Positions 27,892-35,647 of a DNA stretch of 54,139 nt are shown piece after piece. The stretch covers positions 1 to 54,139 of the forward strand of contig JBQTIQ010000048.1 in the NCBI GenBank assembly GCA_052387955.1, in the 5' to 3' direction. Every line of letters starts with the position of its first letter. Position 1 is the first letter of the stretch. The translations under genes and the position numbers were made by a program. This stretch comes from JBQTIQ01 sp052387955. GTDB lineage: Bacteria; Actinomycetota; Acidimicrobiia; Acidimicrobiales; JACDCH01. The notes below the pieces were generated by a model. The model had not been told where the DNA came from and did not search any database. It saw nothing but the letters and a program-made list of their open reading frames with translations.

Positions 27892-29236
27892 CGAGCGGAA
27901 GGCGCAGGCCCGGTCCGAGGACGGCGTCGAAGCAGGGCAGGGCCACGACGTCGGAGTACGCCTCCTCGAAGGCGGCCCGGGCGCGCCGGCCCATGGTCTC
28001 CGCCTCGGCGGGGTCGTCGCGCAACGTGCGCAGCGCCGCCACCAGGGCGTCGACGTCGTCGGCTCGGACCGAGAACCCGCACCCGAAGCGTTCGACGGCC
28101 TCGTCGACGTTGCTGCCCCGGGGCCCGGCGTAGAGCACCGGGACGCCCATCGCCAGGCTGGAATGGAGCTTGCTCGGGCTCATCACCCCTAGCGCGGCGT
28201 CGTCGAGGAGGATCAACGAGGCGCCGGCGCCGGCCAGCAGGCCGGGCGTCTCGGACTTGGGGAGGTAGGGCCGCAGGACGATGTTGGTGAGCCCGGCGGC
28301 CTCGGCGTCGGCCTCCAGCGCCCGGCGGCGGAAACCACCTCCGACGAAGAGGAAGACGACGTCCTCGTCCACCAGGCGAGCGGCCGCCGCCAGCACGCTG
28401 TCGTAGCGGTGCCCGTAGCCCAGGTTGCCCTGGTACAAGACGACGAACCGGCCGGCCAGGACGCGCTCGGCGTACCCGTCCCAGGGCTCGACGTCGGCGC
28501 CGGCGGGAGGGAACAGGTCGACGCGCTCCCAGTTGGGCACGACCGACATCTCGGGCCGTCCCGGCGCCGCCCGGTAGCGGCTGGCGAGCAGGTCGCGCAT
28601 GGCGCCGTCGAGGCACACGACGTGGTCGAGGCGCCGGTACAGGGCCCGGTTGCAGGCGGCGAGCACCCGGCTCAGGGGACCGCCGGGGCGGATCGTGCCG
28701 TAGCGCTCGGCGACATCGGGATAGCAGTCCATGCTCCACAGCACGACCCGGGTGCCGGGGTGCAGCACCTTGTGGGCGATGGCCGCCACCAGCAGGAAGG
28801 GCGGTGTCGTCATCACCACCACCACGTCCTGGCGGCGCAGGGCCACCGCCCGTACCAGCGCTCCGGCACAGAAGGACAGGTAGTCGGCCAGTCGGGCCAC
28901 CGTCGACCGGCGCCGGGTGCCGGGGTGCCACAGCCGCACCACCCGGGGCCGGCGCCGGTCCCCGGCGCCGGCGCCCGCACTGCTGTCGTGGGGCTGCGCC
29001 CCGCACCCATCACCGCCCGGCGAGCTGGCGCTCGCTCGCCCGGCCCGCCGGTCTCGCTCCGCTCGCCCGCCGGTCTCTCGGTGGGTGGGGGCCCGGTCGC
29101 CCACGTAGTCGCCGGCCCCCGTCAGCACCGTCACGTCGTCGCCCATCGCGGCGCGGTGCTCGGCCAAAGACGCCGCCAGCTGGGCCGTCGGCGACTGGTC
29201 GGGGGCGTAGAACTGGTTGAGGACGGCGATGCGCAT
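27869..29236 (-). CDS. Glycosyltransferase family 4 (WcaI-like) with an in-frame repeat insertion
   Basis: 455 aa, GT-B fold. N-terminal MRIAVLNQFYAPDQSPTAQL, central VLWSMDCYPDVAERYG and VCLDGAMRDLL. The donor-binding half has VVLYQGNLGYGHRYDSVL, FLFVGGGFRR and VMSPSKLHSSLAMGVPVLYAG. Between residues ~45 and ~100, where relatives have a short loop, it carries a stretch with ASASSPGGDGCGAQPH. The same peptide would be read from the intergenic repeat at 38044-38125, so a dispersed DNA element has entered the gene in frame. Second in a minus-strand pair, 17 bp after the epimerase gene. Probably adds a sugar during polysaccharide assembly. Confidence 0.82.
   Translation of the reverse strand: MRIAVLNQFYAPDQSPTAQLAASLAEHRAAMGDDVTVLTGAGDYVGDRAPTHRETGGRAERDRRAGRASASSPGGDGCGAQPHDSSAGAGAGDRRRPRVVRLWHPGTRRRSTVARLADYLSFCAGALVRAVALRRQDVVVVMTTPPFLLVAAIAHKVLHPGTRVVLWSMDCYPDVAERYGTIRPGGPLSRVLAACNRALYRRLDHVVCLDGAMRDLLASRYRAAPGRPEMSVVPNWERVDLFPPAGADVEPWDGYAERVLAGRFVVLYQGNLGYGHRYDSVLAAAARLVDEDVVFLFVGGGFRRRALEADAEAAGLTNIVLRPYLPKSETPGLLAGAGASLILLDDAALGVMSPSKLHSSLAMGVPVLYAGPRGSNVDEAVERFGCGFSVRADDVDALVAALRTLRDDPAEAETMGRRARAAFEEAYSDVVALPCFDAVLGPGLRLPLVTSPAPP
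28987..29080 (-). repeat. GC-rich dispersed element inside a glycosyltransferase gene
   Basis: The run CGTGGGGCTGCGCCCC-CACCCATC-CC-CCCGGCGAGCTGGCGCTCGC matches the reverse complement of 38078-38125 with only a few mismatches over about 49 nt. It continues with CTCGCTCCGCTCGCCCGCCGG, related in style to the CGCTCGC arrays at 17270-17300. Confidence 0.7.
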
Positions 29237-29253
29237 CGTGGGGTGTGGCCCTC

Positions 29254-30300
29254 TCAACGCCGGCGGGCGACGTCGACCATCTCGTCCACGATGCGCCCGA
29301 GCGGGTACTCCTGGCGCCAGGACGGGTAGTGGCTCCGGAACTTGGCCATGTCCGAGTAGTAACAGATGTGGTCCCCGACCCGGGCGACCTCGCTGTAGGC
29401 GAGCGCCGGCCGCCGGCCACCGCTGGCCGAGGCGATCATCTCCACGCACTCCAGCACGCTGGCGGCGTTGTCCTTGCCGCCGCCGAGGTTGTACACCTCG
29501 CCCGGCCGCGGGTCCTGGGCGAAGGCCCAGAAGGCGGCGACCACGTCGAGGCTGTGGATCTGGTCGCGGACCTGCTTCCCCTTGTAGCCGAAGATCGTGT
29601 ACTCGCCCTGGCGCAGGGCCTGGGCCACCAGGTAGCTGAGGAAGCCGTGCAGCTCGACACCGGAATGGTGCGGGCCGGTCAGGCAGCCGCCCCGGAACGC
29701 GGCCGTGCGGAGCCCGAAGTAGCGGCCGTACTCCTGGGTGAGCACGTCGGCGGCCACCTTCGAGGCCCCGAACAGCGAGTGCAGGCAGCCCTCGATCGAC
29801 ATGTCCTCGGCGATGCCGTCGGCGTAGGCGGGATCGGCGTAGTCCCAGCGGGTCTCGAGCTCGGCCAAGGCGATTCGATTGGGGTTGTCGCCGTACACCT
29901 TGTTGGTGCTCACGGTGATGAACACGGCCTCGGGACAGTGGCGCCGGCACGCCTCGAGCAGGTTGAGGGTCCCGACGGCGTTGACGTCGAAGTCGTCGAA
30001 GGGCCGGGCCGCGGCCAGGTCGTGGCTGGGCTGGGCGGCGGCGTGGACCACCAGGTCGTAGTGGCGACGGCCGAACAGGTCGTCGACCCCGGCCCGGTCG
30101 CGGATGTCGAGGTCGTAGTGGCGGTAGGACCGGCACTCGGTCTCGAGCCGCTTGCGGTTCCACGTCGTGTCGCCCCGGGGCCCGAAGAAGTCGGCCCGCA
30201 TGTTGTTGTCGAGCCCGTCTACCCGAAAACCCAACGCGTCGAAGAACGTCACCGCCTCGGAACCGATGAGCCCGGCGCTGCCGGTGACCAACACCTTCAC
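29254..30300 (-). CDS. NAD-dependent nucleotide-sugar epimerase (CDP-paratose 2-epimerase-like)
   Basis: 348-aa extended SDR. NAD site TGSAGLIGSEAVTFF and blocks VHAAAQPSHDLA, TVSTNKVYGDNPN, FRGGCLTGPHHSGVELHGF and KQVRDQIHSLDVV. These resemble the CDP-paratose/tyvelose 2-epimerase group. The usual Tyr of the YxxxK pair is replaced: the segment reads HSLFGASKVAAD, with Phe at the Tyr position and Lys kept. Either this subgroup uses another residue or the chemistry differs. Substrate is uncertain. GTG start with TAGCCT 9 nt upstream; divergent from the plus-strand glycosyltransferases. Confidence 0.82.
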   Translation of the reverse strand: MKVLVTGSAGLIGSEAVTFFDALGFRVDGLDNNMRADFFGPRGDTTWNRKRLETECRSYRHYDLDIRDRAGVDDLFGRRHYDLVVHAAAQPSHDLAAARPFDDFDVNAVGTLNLLEACRRHCPEAVFITVSTNKVYGDNPNRIALAELETRWDYADPAYADGIAEDMSIEGCLHSLFGASKVAADVLTQEYGRYFGLRTAAFRGGCLTGPHHSGVELHGFLSYLVAQALRQGEYTIFGYKGKQVRDQIHSLDVVAAFWAFAQDPRPGEVYNLGGGKDNAASVLECVEMIASASGGRRPALAYSEVARVGDHICYYSDMAKFRSHYPSWRQEYPLGRIVDEMVDVARRR

Positions 30301-30385
30301 GGGACGGCGAGGCTACCTAGTGGCCAGCGGTGCGACCGGAAGCGACCTGGTCAGCCGCGTCCCCCTTCCCGGTAGCGTCGCCCCG

Positions 30386-31486
30386 ATGGACGTCGCCGTG
30401 ATCGTGGAGGCGAGCTGGCACCGGGTCCCGGGAGGAACGGCGGTGGCCACCAACGAGTTGCTGCGGGCGTTGGGCGACCGCGACGACGTCCGACTGCTGG
30501 GCGTGTCGGCCCGGCACCGGCGCCCGGCGCCGGAGCCGTGGCCGCCGCCGGTCCCGGTCCGGGCCCTTCCGTTGCCCCGCCTGGCCCTCTACGAGGCCTG
30601 GCACGGCCCCCGGCCGGCGCCGGCGGTAGAGCGGGCGACGGGCCCGGTCGACGTGGTCCACGCCACCGCCATCGCCTATCCGGCGTCGCGGGCGCCGGTC
30701 GTCGTGACCGTGAACGACCTCGCCTTCCTCCACGACGACAGCTACGCCACAGGCCACGGCGCCCGGTTCTTCCGACGGGGGACCGAGCTGGCCCGACTCC
30801 ACGCCCGCCTGGTCATCGTGCCCTCCCAGGCCACCTGGGACGACTGCGTCGCCGCCGGCTTCGACGCCGGCCGGCTCCGACAGGTGCCCTACGGCACCCA
30901 CCCCGCCACGGTGACGGCCGAGGAGGTCGAGCGGGTGCGGCGTCAGTACCGGCTGGAGGCGCCCTACGTGCTCTTCGCCGGCACCGTGGAGCCCCGCAAG
31001 AACCTCCGACGCCTGGCGGAGGCGTTCGGGCGGGTGGCAGCCGGTCGCGACGAGGTGACCCTGGTGATGGCCGGCCCCGACGGCTGGAACGAGGAGTTGG
31101 CGCCCATCGTGGCCGGCCTGGGCCAACGGGCCCGGCCCCTCGGTTTCGTCCCCCGTGGCGACCTCGACGCCCTGCTGGCCGGCGCCGCCGTGGTCGCCTA
31201 CCCGAGCCTGCGCGAGGGGTTCGGGCTGCCGGTGCTCGAGGCCATGGCGCACGGCGCGCCGGTGGTGACGTCGCTCGGCACGTCGACCGAGGAGGTGGCC
31301 GGAGATGCCGCCGTGCTCGTCGATCCCCTCGACGTCGACGCCATCGCCGGCGCCCTCGAGAGCCTGCTGGCCGACCCGGAGCGGGCTGCGGCCCTGGGCC
31401 GGGCCGGCCGGGAACGGGCCGCCGCGTACACGTGGGCGCGCACCGCGGCCATGACCGCCGACGTCTACGAGGAAGCCATTGGCTGA
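30386..31486 (+). CDS. Glycosyltransferase family 4
   Basis: 366 aa. MDVAVIVEASWHRVPGGTAV N-terminus; VVVTVNDLAFL; the donor domain YVLFAGTVEPRKNLRRLAEAF, LVMAGPDGW and the retaining-GT glutamates in SLREGFGLPVLEAMAHGAPV. Likely a mannosyl- or other hexosyl-transferase of the cluster; the sugar cannot be assigned. ATG 30386 with TAGCGT (30373-30378) seven nt upstream and no ribosome binding site indicates a leaderless transcript. The next glycosyltransferase overlaps its end by 8 nt. Confidence 0.88.
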   Translation: MDVAVIVEASWHRVPGGTAVATNELLRALGDRDDVRLLGVSARHRRPAPEPWPPPVPVRALPLPRLALYEAWHGPRPAPAVERATGPVDVVHATAIAYPASRAPVVVTVNDLAFLHDDSYATGHGARFFRRGTELARLHARLVIVPSQATWDDCVAAGFDAGRLRQVPYGTHPATVTAEEVERVRRQYRLEAPYVLFAGTVEPRKNLRRLAEAFGRVAAGRDEVTLVMAGPDGWNEELAPIVAGLGQRARPLGFVPRGDLDALLAGAAVVAYPSLREGFGLPVLEAMAHGAPVVTSLGTSTEEVAGDAAVLVDPLDVDAIAGALESLLADPERAAALGRAGRERAAAYTWARTAAMTADVYEEAIG

Positions 31487-32651
31487 GACGGCGCCGGCCC
31501 GTCACCGGTGCTCCTTCAAGATCGGCGTCAACCTGCTGTGGCTCGTCCCCGGGGTCGTCGGGGGGAGCGAGGAGTACATCACCCGGCTACTGGGGGCGTT
31601 GGGCGAGGACGGTCCCGACGACCTCGAACCGACGTTGTTCGTGCTGCGGCCCTTCCTCGAGGCCCATCCCGGCCTGGCCCGGCGGTTCCCGACCGTGACC
31701 TGTCGTCTCCAGGGTGGGTCGAAGGCGGCCCGGGTCGGCGCCGAGGCCACCTGGCTGGCCGCCCGGTCCCGCGACCGCCGCCTCGACCTGGTGCACCACG
31801 CCGGCGGGACGATCCCCGCGCTGCGGGCAACGCCGTCGGTCCTCACCGTGCACGACCTGCAGCCGTTGGAGCTGGTCGGGACCTTCAGTCCCGTGAAGGA
31901 GGCCTACCTGCGCCGGCGCTTGCCGCCGTCGGTCGACCGGTCCCGACTGGTCATGGTGCCGAGCGGGTTCGTACGCGACACCGTGGTGGCGCGCTTCGGG
32001 CTCGACGCCGAGCGGGTGGTGGTGGTGCCATCGGGGTACGACGCCGGCCGCAGCACACCCCCCGACGGTGACCCCGCCGCCCGCTACGGCCTCACGGGAG
32101 CGTTCTTCCTGTACCCGGCGATCACGTATCCCCACAAGAACCACGTCACCCTGCTGCGGGCGTTCGCCCAGGTCGTCGGCCGCCGGCCCGACGCCGTGCT
32201 GGCCCTGACCGGCGGCCGTGGGCCGACCGAATCGGTAGTGGTGGCCGAGGCCGAGCGGTTGGGGATCGCCGGCTCGGTCCGTCGTTTGGACCGGGTGCCG
32301 CGGGCCGACCTCGACTGGATGTACGGCCACGCCGCCGCGTTGACGTTCCCGTCCCGATACGAGGGGTTCGGCCTTCCGGTCCTCGAGGCCATGGCCCACG
32401 GCTGCCCGGTAGTGGCGGCTGCCGCCGCCGCGCTGCCCGAGGTGGTGGGCAGCGCCGGAGTGCTGGTCGGGACGGACGACGTCGAGCGCTGGGCCGATGC
32501 CATGACGGCCATGCTCACCGACGGCCCCCTCCGCCAGGGGCTGGTCGGCGCGGGCCGGCGCCGGGCCGACGCCTTCCGGTGGCGGGGCTCGGCCCGGCTC
32601 CTCGCCGACGTCTACCGCCGCGCCGCCGCAGGCCCCTCCCCAGCCTGGTAA
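31479..32651 (+). CDS. Glycosyltransferase family 4
   Basis: 390 aa. FKIGVNLLWLVPGVVGGSEE opening, SVLTVHDLQPLE, FFLYPAITYPHKNHVTLLRAF, SRYEGFGLPVLEAMAHGCPV (E-x7-E). Start is TTG at 31479, overlapping the preceding gene by 8 nt, so the two are translationally coupled. Together with the upstream gene it probably builds successive linkages of one repeat unit. Followed by a dispersed repeat and the terminator of the opposing gene. Confidence 0.87.
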   Translation: MAETAPARHRCSFKIGVNLLWLVPGVVGGSEEYITRLLGALGEDGPDDLEPTLFVLRPFLEAHPGLARRFPTVTCRLQGGSKAARVGAEATWLAARSRDRRLDLVHHAGGTIPALRATPSVLTVHDLQPLELVGTFSPVKEAYLRRRLPPSVDRSRLVMVPSGFVRDTVVARFGLDAERVVVVPSGYDAGRSTPPDGDPAARYGLTGAFFLYPAITYPHKNHVTLLRAFAQVVGRRPDAVLALTGGRGPTESVVVAEAERLGIAGSVRRLDRVPRADLDWMYGHAAALTFPSRYEGFGLPVLEAMAHGCPVVAAAAAALPEVVGSAGVLVGTDDVERWADAMTAMLTDGPLRQGLVGAGRRRADAFRWRGSARLLADVYRRAAAGPSPAW

Positions 32652-32705
32652 CGCCCCGGCGGTCGCGCCCCGGAACGCCTGCTGGCAACGGGCGGTGGGT
32701 TGATC

Positions 32706-32771
32706 ACCGATGCGAGCACCGGAGCGCCAGCGGAGGTGCGGCCGAGCCCGACCTGCGTGGCCGGGGAACGC
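32706..32771 (-). repeat. Dispersed ~66-bp element, locus B (reverse)
   Basis: Read on the minus strand it begins GCGTTCCCCGGCCACGCAGG and ends near GGCGCTCCGGTGCTCGCATCGG, matching locus A with scattered substitutions. It starts directly at the end of the U-tail of the phasin terminator. Confidence 0.75.
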
Positions 32772-32814
32772 CAAAAACAAAGCCGGCCCCCGACTTCGTC
32801 GTCGGGGGCCGGCT
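32771..32814 (-). terminator. Rho-independent terminator of the phasin-like gene
   Basis: Perfect 14-bp stem AGCCGGCCCCCGAC / GTCGGGGGCCGGCT, loop of 6, followed on the minus strand by TTTGTTTTTGG. One of only two intrinsic terminators with a real U-tail in the window. Confidence 0.9.
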
Positions 32815-32894
32815 GCCGGGCCGAGGGGCTCTTGGCGAGCCCGACACTTACGGCATGGTCATGTGACCGCCGGCGAGTGGGTCACGTGACGTTT

Positions 32895-33407
32895 TCAGCT
32901 GTTGGCGGCGGCAGCTCGCCGGTTGCGGGTGGCGTCCTGGGTGAGCTTGGTCAGCTCGGCGCCGTTCTCCTTGACCTGGTCGGCGGCGGTGTCGACGGCC
33001 TGCTTGAGGCGCTCGACGCCCTCTTCGGTGGTGGCCTGCGCCTGTTCGGCGAACTGGCTCCAGGCCCGGGCGCTGGAGTCCAGCATGCCGTGCCAGCCCT
33101 CCCAGGTGGTGGGCTGGGAGACCCACGAGCGAACGGTATGGTCGATGGCGCCGACGGCGCCGCCCACCATCTCGGTCCACAGCTGCAGCGACTGGCGCAC
33201 GCTGTTCGACCAGAGGCCGAGGTTCTCCTCGGTCATCTGCTGGGCGACGTTGGCGTACGTGTCGAATGCGTTGATGGACGCATTCGTCGAACGGTTCAGG
33301 GCCTCTTGGGCGTCGCGACCAGCCTCGCGGACGAGGGTGCGTACCTGCCCGATCTCGTTGCCCGCCGATCCGTTCTTCCGGTCCGTGCTTCGGGTGGTCT
33401 CAGCCAT
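32895..33407 (-). CDS. Phasin-like helical protein
   Basis: 170 aa, almost wholly predicted helix, no signal peptide or membrane segment. After a polar N-terminus it has long amphipathic helices (VRTLVREAGRDAQEAL, QMTEENLGLWSNSVRQSLQL, SSARAWSQFAEQAQATTEE, VDTAADQVKENGAEL). Size and pattern resemble granule-coating phasins, but no catalytic or diagnostic motif exists and no PHA synthase is in the window. Strong AAAGGAG ribosome binding site and a true intrinsic terminator, both rare here, point to a separately and highly expressed gene. Confidence 0.6.
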   Translation of the reverse strand: MAETTRSTDRKNGSAGNEIGQVRTLVREAGRDAQEALNRSTNASINAFDTYANVAQQMTEENLGLWSNSVRQSLQLWTEMVGGAVGAIDHTVRSWVSQPTTWEGWHGMLDSSARAWSQFAEQAQATTEEGVERLKQAVDTAADQVKENGAELTKLTQDATRNRRAAAANS

Positions 33408-33566
33408 TTCGAATGCTCCTTTGCAATAGGCGACGGGAGCGCCCGCCTCTGCTTGGGTTCCTACCCAGGCGCTTGGTCTCCCAGACGAACGACTCGAACG
33501 GACGGAGTTGGCCCTGCCGGTGGGCCACACTCGGGGTTGCCTCGCGACGCACCCGGGAGAGGGCCC

Positions 33567-34427
33567 ATGACGCACCAGGACAGGATGCCGGCAGTCTTCA
33601 TCGGGCACGGCAGTCCCATGAATGCCCTCGAGCGCAACGCCTACACCGAGATGTGGCGGGACCTCGGCCAATCGATGGCGCGACCGACTGCGGTGCTGGC
33701 CATCTCGGCCCATTGGTACATCAACGCCACCGCGGTGACCGCGATGCGCGCCCCGCGCACGATCCACGATTTCTTCGGCTTCCCCGACGAGCTGTTCGCC
33801 TACCAGTACCCGGCCCCGGGCTCGGCCCAGGTAGCGGCGAGGGTGGCCGAGGTGGCCGATCCCCGGTGGGTGGGCTTCGACCACGACAGCTGGGGCATCG
33901 ACCACGGCACCTGGTCGGTGCTGGCCCACATGTTCCCCGGCTCCGACGTGCCTGTCGTCCAGTTGTCGGTGAACGCGCTGCAGCCGGCGGAGTACCACCT
34001 CGACTTCGGTCGCCGGCTGGCTCCGTTGCGCGACGAGGGGGTCCTGATCCTCGGCAGCGGCAACATCGTGCACAACCTGCCCCTGTCCGACTTCGGTCGG
34101 CCCGACGAGGGCGAGGAGTGGGCCGAACGCTTCGACGCCGAGGCCATGTCCCTGCTCACGACCGAGCCCGGGGCCGCAGCCGGGCTCGCCGAGCGGCCGG
34201 ACTTCGACCTCATCGCCCCTACAGCTGAGCACTTCCTGCCCGTCCTGTACGTCGCCGGCTTGGCCGAAGCGGCGGGGGAGGTGCTCGACGTGCTGGTTGC
34301 CGGCTGCGTCTTCGGCGGAATCTCGATGACCTCCTACGGTCTCGATGCCCCTGTCATCGCACCGCTGGACGCGCTCGCCGAGCCGTCGTCGGGCCCGTCA
34401 GCGCCGCCCGAGGGCACCAACCGCTGA
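33567..34427 (+). CDS. ygiD: LigB-type extradiol dioxygenase (4,5-DOPA dioxygenase-like)
   Basis: 286 aa, usual length of the YgiD/DODA family. Metal-site blocks are FIGHGSPMNAL, AISAHWYI, HDFFGFPDELFAYQYPAPG, DSWGIDHGTWSVL, GSGNIVHNL and TAEHFLPVLY, giving the expected histidines. It cleaves catechol-like rings; the natural substrate in bacteria is uncertain. ATG at 33567 follows GGGAGAGGG. No pathway partners are nearby. It converges with the DUF4395 gene, 25 bp away. Confidence 0.88.
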   Translation: MTHQDRMPAVFIGHGSPMNALERNAYTEMWRDLGQSMARPTAVLAISAHWYINATAVTAMRAPRTIHDFFGFPDELFAYQYPAPGSAQVAARVAEVADPRWVGFDHDSWGIDHGTWSVLAHMFPGSDVPVVQLSVNALQPAEYHLDFGRRLAPLRDEGVLILGSGNIVHNLPLSDFGRPDEGEEWAERFDAEAMSLLTTEPGAAAGLAERPDFDLIAPTAEHFLPVLYVAGLAEAAGEVLDVLVAGCVFGGISMTSYGLDAPVIAPLDALAEPSSGPSAPPEGTNR

Positions 34428-34452
34428 GAACCCATGGCCGACCGGCCGGGTC

Positions 34453-34959
34453 TCAGGCCCGGGCCGATACCTCGGTGCGGGCCCAGATGTTGCTGCACGC
34501 CTCGCATGTGGAAGCGGGGATGACGCCCGCCTTCATCAGGACACCGAAGATCGCGCAGCCGAGGCAGATGCCGAGGAAGGCCTCGAGGCTGGCGGCGACG
34601 ACCAACATTGCCAGCAGCAGGTTGGTGGCGCCGGTCAGGCCGAACCCGAAGTAGCAGACGGCAGCGGTCGTGGTGAGGGCGGCCCCCATGGCCTGGGCGA
34701 ACCGCTTGGGCGGGCCGGGCACGGGCCGGGGCTGTACGCCGCGGGCAACGAGGCGAGGCGTGACGACCCGAGTGACGAGTTGGCCGAGCGGGCTCAGCGT
34801 CGGACCGGTGAGCACCCGAGCCCAGAACCCGTACACCAGCGGCACCAGCAACCACTTCCAGCCGGCGAGGGCACCCACCGTCATCACGACCACGCCGGTG
34901 GCGACCAGTCGGGCTGACACCTCGTTGACCGGGTTGGGGAAGCCGAACGGGGAGCGCAT
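34453..34959 (-). CDS. DUF4395 family membrane protein
   Basis: 168 aa with about four hydrophobic segments. The family opening FGFPNPVNEVSARLVA is followed by a central PxxFAQ-like block (PPKRFAQAMG). A cysteine-rich C-terminal hairpin has CLGC and CEAC (LGICLGCAIFGVLMKAG, ASTCEACSN). The paired cysteines and frequent association of this family with thioredoxin or rhodanese genes suggest a thiol redox role, but no such partner is next to it here. TAAGCT six nt before the ATG suggests a leaderless transcript. Confidence 0.85.
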   Translation of the reverse strand: MRSPFGFPNPVNEVSARLVATGVVVMTVGALAGWKWLLVPLVYGFWARVLTGPTLSPLGQLVTRVVTPRLVARGVQPRPVPGPPKRFAQAMGAALTTTAAVCYFGFGLTGATNLLLAMLVVAASLEAFLGICLGCAIFGVLMKAGVIPASTCEACSNIWARTEVSARA

Positions 34960-34980
34960 GCCGGCAGCTTAGCCGCCGCA

Positions 34981-35019
34981 CCGCCTAAATCCCGACCAAA
35001 GCGGTCTGGATTAGGCGGG
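34981..35019 (-). terminator. Hairpin over the stop codon of the conserved hypothetical gene
   Basis: On the minus strand CCGCCTAATCC-A-GACC, loop GCTTT, GGTC-G-GGATTTAGGCGG. This is a long stem with one bulge and one mismatch that includes the TAA stop (35011-35013). Confidence 0.65.
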
Positions 35020-35493
35020 CTCAGGAGCCGCCTTGTCGCCGTCTCGATGGATGGCGGCCCGCCACGTGGTCGTGATCGGGACGCGGGACAGAGCCCGACC
35101 GGCACGCAGGAGCCAGGTCAGCACCTCCCGGCTGGGCAGCCCGGGGGGTACGGCCACGACCAGGCCCCGCTTGGGATGGTCCTGCAGCACCGGCCAGCCC
35201 TCGGGAACGGCGTTCTCGAGCCCGGCGAGGGTGCGAGCCGCCTTCGGCCCCGCCTTGTGCTGGATCCCGATCTCGGCGTGGGGCAGCTTCTGGTCGGCCC
35301 GAGGGGGGACCCAGGTGCACAACGGCACCGCCGGCCCGGTCCCGGAGAACACCGCGAAGATCCCCGGTGTCGGCGGCGGGGCCGAGTCCTGCGCCATCGC
35401 CGGCTCGAGGTTGACCCAGCCCCGTCCACTCTCGGTGAGCGCGTCCATGGCGGCCGTCACCGCGTCGCCGTACCCCTCCTCGAACTCGACCAC
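35011..35493 (-). CDS. Conserved actinobacterial hypothetical protein
   Basis: 160 aa from GTG 35493; GTG 35511 is also possible. No domain name can be given. Visible features: an acidic N-terminal helix (VVEFEEGYGDAVTAAMDAL), then GWVNLEPAM, PGIFAVFSGTGPAVPLCTWV, EIGIQHKAGPKAARTLAG, GWPVLQDHPKRGLVV and LRAGRALSRVPITTTWRAAI. Such GWVNL / QHxxGPxA / GWxVxQDHPxRGLVV blocks recur in uncharacterised actinobacterial proteins as I recall them. Soluble, no signal peptide. Divergent from the CHAD gene with 154 bp between, in which GCAATCGNTCCACG occurs twice 74 bp apart. Confidence 0.7.
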   Translation of the reverse strand: MVEFEEGYGDAVTAAMDALTESGRGWVNLEPAMAQDSAPPPTPGIFAVFSGTGPAVPLCTWVPPRADQKLPHAEIGIQHKAGPKAARTLAGLENAVPEGWPVLQDHPKRGLVVAVPPGLPSREVLTWLLRAGRALSRVPITTTWRAAIHRDGDKAAPEPA

Positions 35494-35647
35494 CTCTGGT
35501 GTGCGGCGCACCGGGCAATCGTTCCACGATCCCCGCCATCCACGAGCCCCCTGCGCGAGGCCCTGCGCCTCAGGCGACGGGCGCACGCGGCAATCGCTCC
35601 ACGTCCTCGGATGCAGCCGCTCGCCACGCGGTACCGTCGGCGCCCGC

